A program made the position numbers and the translations under genes. The notes beneath the pieces were generated by a model. That model had not been told where the DNA came from, ran no database searches, and worked only from the letters and a program-made list of their open reading frames with translations. Of a stretch of DNA of 11,441 nucleotides, positions 6,711-11,441 are shown piece by piece (the stretch's first letter is position 1; the number at the start of each line of letters is the position of its first letter). Source of the DNA: Campylobacterales bacterium (GTDB taxonomy: Bacteria; Campylobacterota; Campylobacteria; Campylobacterales; Arcobacteraceae); assembly GCA_027064245.1 (NCBI GenBank), contig JAMOPZ010000230.1:1-11441 (forward strand). The letters are read 5' to 3'.

Positions 6711-7733
6711 ATGTTTAAAAATAAAATACTACTAATAACAGGTGGAACAGGAAGTTTTGGAAATGCAGTTTTACGAAACTTCTTAAATACAGATATAAAA
6801 GAGATAAGAATATTTTCTCGTGATGAATTAAAGCAAGATGATATGAGAAAAAAATATCAAAATGATAAGCTTAAATTTTATATAGGTGATGTGCGAGATA
6901 TAAACTCTTTAGATGATGCTATCAAAAATGTTGATTATATCTTCCATGCAGCTGCCCTAAAGCAAGTGCCATCTTGCGAGTTTTATCCTATGCAAGCAGT
7001 ACAGACAAATGTAATAGGTACTGAAAATGTACTAAATACGGCTATAAAATATGATGTAAAAAAAGTGATAGTTTTGAGTACTGATAAAGCAGTGTATCCT
7101 ATAAATGCTATGGGTATAAGTAAAGCTATGATGGAAAAAGTTGCAGTTGCAAAAAGTAGAAATCAAAATGATAATGAGACTGTGATCTGTTGTACTAGAT
7201 ATGGTAATGTTATGGCAAGTCGTGGCTCTGTAATACCATTGTTTATCAATCAAATTAGAGAAGGTAAAGATATAACTATCACTGATCCTAATATGACTAG
7301 ATTTATGATGAGTTTAGATGATGCTGTTGATTTGGTGATGTTTGCATTTGAAAATGGTAAAAATGGGGATATATTTGTACAAAAAGCACCAGCTGCTACC
7401 ATTGAACTACTTGCAAATACTTTAACAAAAATGTTAAATAAACCAGATCATACTATAAAAGTAATAGGTACTAGACATGGAGAAAAACTATATGAAACGC
7501 TTTTAACAAGGGAAGAGATGGTAAATGCTGTTGATATGGACAACTATTTTAGAATACCATCAGATACTAGAGATTTAAATTATAGTAAGTTTTTTGTAGA
7601 TGGAGAGGTTATCACTGAAGCGAGTGATTATCATTCACATAACACTCATAGATTAGATGAAAGAGAGATGAAAGAGATGATAATGAGTCTTCATGAAGTT
7701 CAAAATGATTTAAAAGAGTTTGGAATTATTTAG
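6711..7733 (+). CDS. capE: UDP-GlcNAc 4,6-dehydratase/5-epimerase, CapE/WbjB type
   Basis: First step from UDP-GlcNAc toward UDP-N-acetyl-L-fucosamine: 4,6-dehydration with C5 epimerisation, using bound NADP. The 340-residue extended-SDR protein has the Rossmann motif GGTGSFG (11-17), the HAAALKQVP segment (79-87) and STDK (123-126). Where most SDRs have YxxxK it has MGISK, M134 to K138. The methionine at this position is the mark of the CapE/WbjB branch and separates it from PseB/FlaA1-type dehydratases, which keep a tyrosine. The C-terminal half includes RYGNVMASRGSVIP, the TRFMMSLDDAVDLV segment and GTRHGEKLYETLL, all typical. The gene directly precedes CapF- and CapG-like genes in pathway order, which makes the assignment strong. 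It has its own ribosome binding site, and the next gene starts immediately after its stop. Confidence 0.94.
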   Translation: MFKNKILLITGGTGSFGNAVLRNFLNTDIKEIRIFSRDELKQDDMRKKYQNDKLKFYIGDVRDINSLDDAIKNVDYIFHAAALKQVPSCEFYPMQAVQTNVIGTENVLNTAIKYDVKKVIVLSTDKAVYPINAMGISKAMMEKVAVAKSRNQNDNETVICCTRYGNVMASRGSVIPLFINQIREGKDITITDPNMTRFMMSLDDAVDLVMFAFENGKNGDIFVQKAPAATIELLANTLTKMLNKPDHTIKVIGTRHGEKLYETLLTREEMVNAVDMDNYFRIPSDTRDLNYSKFFVDGEVITEASDYHSHNTHRLDEREMKEMIMSLHEVQNDLKEFGII

Positions 7734-8837
7734 GTGAAGATATTAATTACTGGCTCAAATGGTTTTATAGCTAAAAATCTAATAGAACATCTAAAAAGAG
7801 ATGAGAATATTAAACTGTATTTATATAGTAAAAATGATTCAATTGATATCTTAAAAGCTTATGTTAAAGAAGTTGATTTTATTTTTCATTTAGCTGGTGT
7901 TAATCGACCTGAAAATGTAGATGAGTTTTATAAAGGAAATAGTGATTTAACAAAAACTATAGTTAATATTTTGATAGAAGAAAATAAAAATACTCCTATA
8001 TTATTATCTTCATCTACTCAATCTGATTTAGACAATAATTATGGAAAGAGTAAGAAAGAGGCTGAAAAATTACTTTTGAATTATGCTAAACAAACTAATG
8101 CCGATATTTACATCTATAAATTACCAAATGTATTTGGTAAATGGTCTAAACCAAATTATAATAGTGTTATATCTACTTGGTGTTATAATCTTGCTAATGA
8201 TTTAGAGATACAAGTAAATGATAAAAATGTAAAATTAAATTTAGTTTATATAGATGATGTCATAAAATCTTTTCTTGAGAAAATAGGTAGTAAAAATGAT
8301 AAACAGTATTTTGAAATAGATACTATTTACAATAAGACTTTGGGAGAGATAGAAGATTTACTTTATAAATTTAAAAACAACAGAAGAACGCTAATTATTC
8401 CTAATGTTGCTTCAGGTTTCGAGAGAGCTTTATATGCTACATATCTTAGTTATCTTTCTAGTGATAATTTTTCCTATGATTTAAATGGACACAAGGATAA
8501 GCGTGGTACTTTTTATGAGATATTAAAAACTGTAGATAGTGGGCAGTTTTCTTTATCTACTACAGCACCTGGTATTACACGAGGTGGACATTATCATCAT
8601 ACAAAAAATGAGAAATTTTTAGTGGTAAAGGGTGAGGCAACTATTGAATTTAGACATATAGTTACAAATGAAAAAATTAGCTATCAAGTAAGTGATAAAA
8701 AAATGCAAGTGGTAGAGATGATACCTGGATATACTCATAATATTAAAAATACAGGTGAAGAAGAGATGGTGTTGTTTTTGTGGGCAAATGAGAACTATGA
8801 TGATAATAATCCTGATACATATTTTTTAGAGGTATAA
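7734..8837 (+). CDS. capF: CapF/WbjC bifunctional reductase/epimerase (UDP-L-FucNAc pathway)
   Basis: Second enzyme of UDP-L-FucNAc synthesis. In characterised homologues the C-terminal cupin domain epimerises at C3 and the N-terminal SDR domain reduces the C4 ketone with NADPH. The 367 residues divide as expected. The SDR domain has GSNGFIA (7-13), FHLAGVNRP (51-59) and a YGKSK catalytic pair (Y103, K107). The C-terminal cupin, from about residue 250, has RGGHYHHTKNEKF, with H286/H288, E293 and H335 as likely metal ligands, and ends in WANENYDDNNPDTYF. The start is GTG at 7734, directly after the TAG of the capE-like gene; the Rossmann strand begins at once (MKILITGSNG), so no later start is plausible. 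Zero-base spacing suggests translational coupling. All key residues are present. Confidence 0.94.
   Translation: MKILITGSNGFIAKNLIEHLKRDENIKLYLYSKNDSIDILKAYVKEVDFIFHLAGVNRPENVDEFYKGNSDLTKTIVNILIEENKNTPILLSSSTQSDLDNNYGKSKKEAEKLLLNYAKQTNADIYIYKLPNVFGKWSKPNYNSVISTWCYNLANDLEIQVNDKNVKLNLVYIDDVIKSFLEKIGSKNDKQYFEIDTIYNKTLGEIEDLLYKFKNNRRTLIIPNVASGFERALYATYLSYLSSDNFSYDLNGHKDKRGTFYEILKTVDSGQFSLSTTAPGITRGGHYHHTKNEKFLVVKGEATIEFRHIVTNEKISYQVSDKKMQVVEMIPGYTHNIKNTGEEEMVLFLWANENYDDNNPDTYFLEV
8828..8832 (+). promoter_or_regulatory. Ribosome binding site of the CapG-like gene
   Basis: AGAGG, embedded in the last codons of the capF-like gene, lies 6 bases before ATG 8839. This favours 8839 as the start over the internal ATG four codons later. 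Confidence 0.6.
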
Positions 8838-8838
8838 A

Positions 8839-9978
8839 ATGGCAAATGAAATGAAAAGACTAAAAGTGATGACGGTTGTTGGAACTCGTCCAGAGATTAT
8901 AAGATTGGCATGTGTGTTACAAAAGCTTGAAAGTTCAGATGCCATAGAGCATATTTTGGTACATACAGGACAAAATTACGATTATGAATTAAATGAGATT
9001 TTTTTTAATGACTTTAATCTGAAAAAACCAGACTATTTTTTAGATGCAGCAATGGGAAGTGCAACTGAAACCATAGGAAATATTTTAATAAAAATTGATC
9101 CTATATTAGAAGAGGTTAAACCTGATGCATTTTTAGTATTAGGCGATACTAACTCTTGTCTTTGTGCAATACCTGCAAAAAAAAGACAAATACCCATTTT
9201 TCACATGGAAGCTGGAAATAGATGTTTTGATCAACGAGTACCAGAGGAAACAAATAGAAAAATTGTAGATCATATATCTGATGTAAATATGACATATAGC
9301 GATATAGCGAGGGAGTATCTTTTAAGAGAGGGTTTAAGTGCTGATAGGATAGTAAAAACAGGAAGTCCTATATATGAAGTTCTAAACTCTAAAATAGAAG
9401 ATATACAAAAGTCAGATATATTAAATAGATTAGATTTAAAAAAAGAAAAATACTTTGTTGTTTCAGTACATAGAGAAGAAAATATAAGTAGTGATAAAAA
9501 TTTTAATGATTTAGTAGAAACATTAAATGAGATAGCAAAAGTTTATAATATGCCTATAATAGTTTCAACACATCCCAGAACAAGAAAAAAAATAGAATTA
9601 GGAGATGTGAAATTTAATCCATTGATTCAGCTTATGAAACCTATGGGATATGATGATTATAATAAATTGCAACTTGATTCGTTTGTTGTGCTTAGTGATA
9701 GTGGAACAATCAGTGAGGAGTCTTCAGCTATGAAGTTTCGTGCATTAAATATTCGTCAAGCACATGAGCGACCAGAAGCGATGGAAGAAGCAAGTGTTAT
9801 GATGGTTGGGCTTGAAAAAACAAGAATAATGCAAGGACTTAAAATACTTGAAACTCAAGAAAAGGGTACACTTAGGGAAGTATCTGATTATAGTATGCCA
9901 AATGTTTCAGATAAAGTTTTAAGAATAATTTTAAGTTATACTGACTATATTAACAGGGTTGTATGGAAAAAGTATTGA
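8839..9978 (+). CDS. capG: UDP-sugar 2-epimerase, CapG/WbjD type (forms UDP-L-FucNAc)
   Basis: Last step of the pathway: C2 epimerisation of UDP-2-acetamido-2,6-dideoxy-L-talose to UDP-N-acetyl-L-fucosamine. The 379-residue protein belongs to the WecB-like UDP-GlcNAc 2-epimerase family (GT-B fold). It shows GTRPE (15-19), HTGQNYDYE (42-50), GDTNS (102-106), HMEAGNRCFD (122-131), PEETNRKI (135-142), HREEN (211-215), SDSGTISEES (286-295) and ERPEA (310-314). The HMEAGNRCFD form and the position after CapE and CapF separate it from housekeeping WecB, which has HVEAGLR. It begins one base after the capF-like stop and ends 16 bases inside the next gene. Confidence 0.93.
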   Translation: MANEMKRLKVMTVVGTRPEIIRLACVLQKLESSDAIEHILVHTGQNYDYELNEIFFNDFNLKKPDYFLDAAMGSATETIGNILIKIDPILEEVKPDAFLVLGDTNSCLCAIPAKKRQIPIFHMEAGNRCFDQRVPEETNRKIVDHISDVNMTYSDIAREYLLREGLSADRIVKTGSPIYEVLNSKIEDIQKSDILNRLDLKKEKYFVVSVHREENISSDKNFNDLVETLNEIAKVYNMPIIVSTHPRTRKKIELGDVKFNPLIQLMKPMGYDDYNKLQLDSFVVLSDSGTISEESSAMKFRALNIRQAHERPEAMEEASVMMVGLEKTRIMQGLKILETQEKGTLREVSDYSMPNVSDKVLRIILSYTDYINRVVWKKY

Positions 9979-11177
9979 AAAAAAATAAAATTTTAATAGT
10001 AACTGAGTGTTTTTACCCAGAAGAATTTAAAATTAATGATGTTGCACTGCAGTGGCAAAAGGAAGGGTATAATGTGGATGTTTTAACTACAGTTCCAACA
10101 TACCCAGAAAGTGAAATATATGATGGCTATCAAAACAAACTTTATCAAAAAGATAACTGGAAAGGGATAAATATATATCGTATCAAAGCAGTTACTGGAT
10201 ATAAAACTTCATTATTGAAAAAACTATTAAAGTATTTTTCTTTTATGATTTTAGGAAGTTTTGTTTCTTTAAAAATCGGAAAGAAGTATGATTATGTTTT
10301 TGGGTTTAATATGAGTGCATTAACAGGTATGTTTCCCGCTGTATTAATCAAAAAATTATATAAAAAACCATTAACATTTTGGACTCAAGATATTTGGCCA
10401 GCTAGTGTTTATGCTTATGGATTTAAAAAAACAAAATTATTATCTTTTTGTTTGGATAAATTTGTAAAGTTTATGTATCATAATATCGATAATATAGCTA
10501 TATCTGGAAAGGGGTTTGAAAAAGAGCTAAGACCATATTGCAAAAATGACTTACAGTTTAATTATCTTCCAAACTGGGCAGATGATTTAGATATGAGTAT
10601 GAAAGAAATAAGGCTTACTCAAGATAAAAAAGTACATTTTACATTTGCTGGGAATATTGGGAAAGTACAAAATCTTGATAATATTATAATGGCTTTTAAT
10701 TCTTTAGATATAAAGTTTCAAAAAAAAGCGCAGCTTAATATTATAGGAAATGGTTCGGCTCTGGAGGAATTAAAACAGATAAATATAAATGATAATGTTG
10801 TTTTTCATGGTAGAAAACCCAGGAATATAATGGCTGGATATTATAAAGCAAGTGATTTCTTAATAGTTTCTTTGATAAATAGAAGAATTTTCAGCATCAC
10901 AGTTCCAGCAAAAACGCAAACATATATAAAAGCCCAAAAACCAATCTTGGCAATTATTAATGGTGATACAGCAGATATAATAAAAGAATACAATTTAGGA
11001 TATATTTCAAATCCAGATGATATAAAAGATATAAAAGATTGTTTTATGAAAGCAATTAACGCTACAAATGATGAAATAATGAAATTTAGTTTGAATTGTG
11101 ACCTTTTAACAAATTCTATTTTTAACAAAGATATTATTATTGATAAATTATTAAAGTTAACTGTCTGTGAGAATTAG
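9963..11177 (+). CDS. wbuB: WbuB-like family 4 glycosyltransferase, probable L-FucNAc transferase
   Basis: Probably transfers N-acetyl-L-fucosamine from the UDP donor made by the preceding three genes onto the lipid-linked acceptor, as proposed for WbuB in enteric O-antigen clusters. The 404-residue GT-B protein opens with ILIVTECFYPEEFKINDVA, has a hydrophobic segment at about residues 86-104 that may associate with the membrane, and the diagnostic FWTQDIWPASV (139-149). Later come YLPNWAD (201-207), FTFAGNIGKVQNLD and the donor site SDFLIVSL...TVPAKTQTY...KPILAI. The normal GT4 EX7E motif is replaced by this WbuB-type pattern, so that is not a defect. The start ATG 9963 overlaps the capG-like end by 16 bases. 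An A8 run near the start (9978-9985) is ordinary for this composition. Family placement is firm; sugar specificity rests on neighbours. Confidence 0.86.
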   Translation: MEKVLKKNKILIVTECFYPEEFKINDVALQWQKEGYNVDVLTTVPTYPESEIYDGYQNKLYQKDNWKGINIYRIKAVTGYKTSLLKKLLKYFSFMILGSFVSLKIGKKYDYVFGFNMSALTGMFPAVLIKKLYKKPLTFWTQDIWPASVYAYGFKKTKLLSFCLDKFVKFMYHNIDNIAISGKGFEKELRPYCKNDLQFNYLPNWADDLDMSMKEIRLTQDKKVHFTFAGNIGKVQNLDNIIMAFNSLDIKFQKKAQLNIIGNGSALEELKQININDNVVFHGRKPRNIMAGYYKASDFLIVSLINRRIFSITVPAKTQTYIKAQKPILAIINGDTADIIKEYNLGYISNPDDIKDIKDCFMKAINATNDEIMKFSLNCDLLTNSIFNKDIIIDKLLKLTVCEN

Positions 11178-11180
11178 TTT

Positions 11181-11441
11181 ATGATTTATATATTTATATT
11201 TTGTTTGTCTTTTATATTGACTTTTTTTATAAAAAACTATTATATAAAACATGCACTTTTAGATGAGATAAATGAGAGGAGTAGCCATAGTATTCCCACC
11301 CCTCATGGTGGTGGGATTGCACTTAGTATCACTTGGTTTTTTGGGCTTTTTTATCTTTATTTTAATCATCAGATAGATGTAAGTCTATTTTTTGCATTAT
11401 TGGTTGGTATAGTTATTTCAGTGGTGAGTTTTTTTGATGAT
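11181..11441 (+). CDS. WecA/WbpL-family undecaprenyl-phosphate glycosyl-1-phosphate transferase (3' truncated by window end)
   Basis: Likely initiating enzyme, attaching a sugar-1-phosphate (HexNAc or FucNAc type) to undecaprenyl phosphate at the inner membrane. Only the first 87 codons are visible, open to the last base. The protein begins with a membrane helix (residues 1-18). It then has the cytoplasmic motif NERSSHSIPTPHGGGIA (about 31-47), matching the conserved H-x-x-P-T-P-x-GGG region of the MraY/WecA superfamily and closest to the WbpL/WbcO wording. Two more hydrophobic segments follow, and the visible part ends in SFFDD, the conserved Asp-Asp that binds metal and substrate. It starts 3 bases after the WbuB-like stop; a weak GTGAG (11167-11171) may be its ribosome binding site. 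The family is secure and the sugar is inferred. Confidence 0.85.
   Translation, partial: MIYIFIFCLSFILTFFIKNYYIKHALLDEINERSSHSIPTPHGGGIALSITWFFGLFYLYFNHQIDVSLFFALLVGIVISVVSFFDD

Noticed and set aside
11295..11315. Partial inverted repeat CCCACCC...GGTGGTGGG that could look like a terminator stem
   Set aside because: It lies inside the conserved PTPxGGG codons of the initiating transferase, lacks a following T run, and is explained by the protein sequence.
1..11441. CRISPR array, tRNA/rRNA, insertion sequence ends or prophage genes
   Set aside because: I saw no regularly spaced direct repeats, no cloverleaf-like or rRNA-like sequence and no transposase or integrase coding. Genes fill almost the entire window.

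Overview
The window is an internal piece of a surface polysaccharide (O-antigen, capsule or related glycan) biosynthesis locus. It reads entirely on the + strand and is very AT-rich. Several things point to Campylobacterota, most likely an Arcobacter/Aliarcobacter-like genome or a near relative: the base composition, a PglK/Wzk-type ABC flippase, a long poly-G tract inside a surface-sugar gene, and the style of the sugar-modification genes. This assignment is an inference, because no rRNA or housekeeping gene is present.

Block A (1-6367) is a tightly packed run of genes, mostly joined by 4-base ATGA overlaps. In order they are: an ABC flippase (5' end outside the window), a GT2-like glycosyltransferase, a SAM methyltransferase split by a frameshift at a G9 tract, an EpsG/Wzy-like multi-pass membrane protein (probable polymerase), a GT4 glycosyltransferase, and a PLP-dependent DegT/DnrJ-type sugar aminotransferase. 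Block B (6368-6706) is the only non-coding gap. It holds a decayed, N-terminally truncated gene in one frame with an internal stop, probably the remnant of a HEPN/HepT-like protein. Block C (6711-11441) is the UDP-N-acetyl-L-fucosamine module: CapE/WbjB, CapF/WbjC and CapG/WbjD in pathway order, then a WbuB-like L-FucNAc transferase, then the first 87 codons of a WecA/WbpL-family initiating phosphoglycosyltransferase that runs off the right end.

Working model (inference): the WbpL-like enzyme loads the first sugar phosphate onto undecaprenyl phosphate. The GT4 and GT2 enzymes and WbuB extend the repeat unit, which includes L-FucNAc and perhaps an amino sugar made by the aminotransferase. The methyltransferase decorates it in a phase-variable way, the PglK/Wzk-type transporter flips it, and the EpsG-like protein polymerises it.

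The most interesting signals are the G9 tract, which leaves the methyltransferase out of frame in this copy, and the HEPN-like fossil at the junction between the presumably strain-variable block A and the FucNAc module. I see no new defence system, CRISPR array, tRNA, rRNA or intact insertion sequence.
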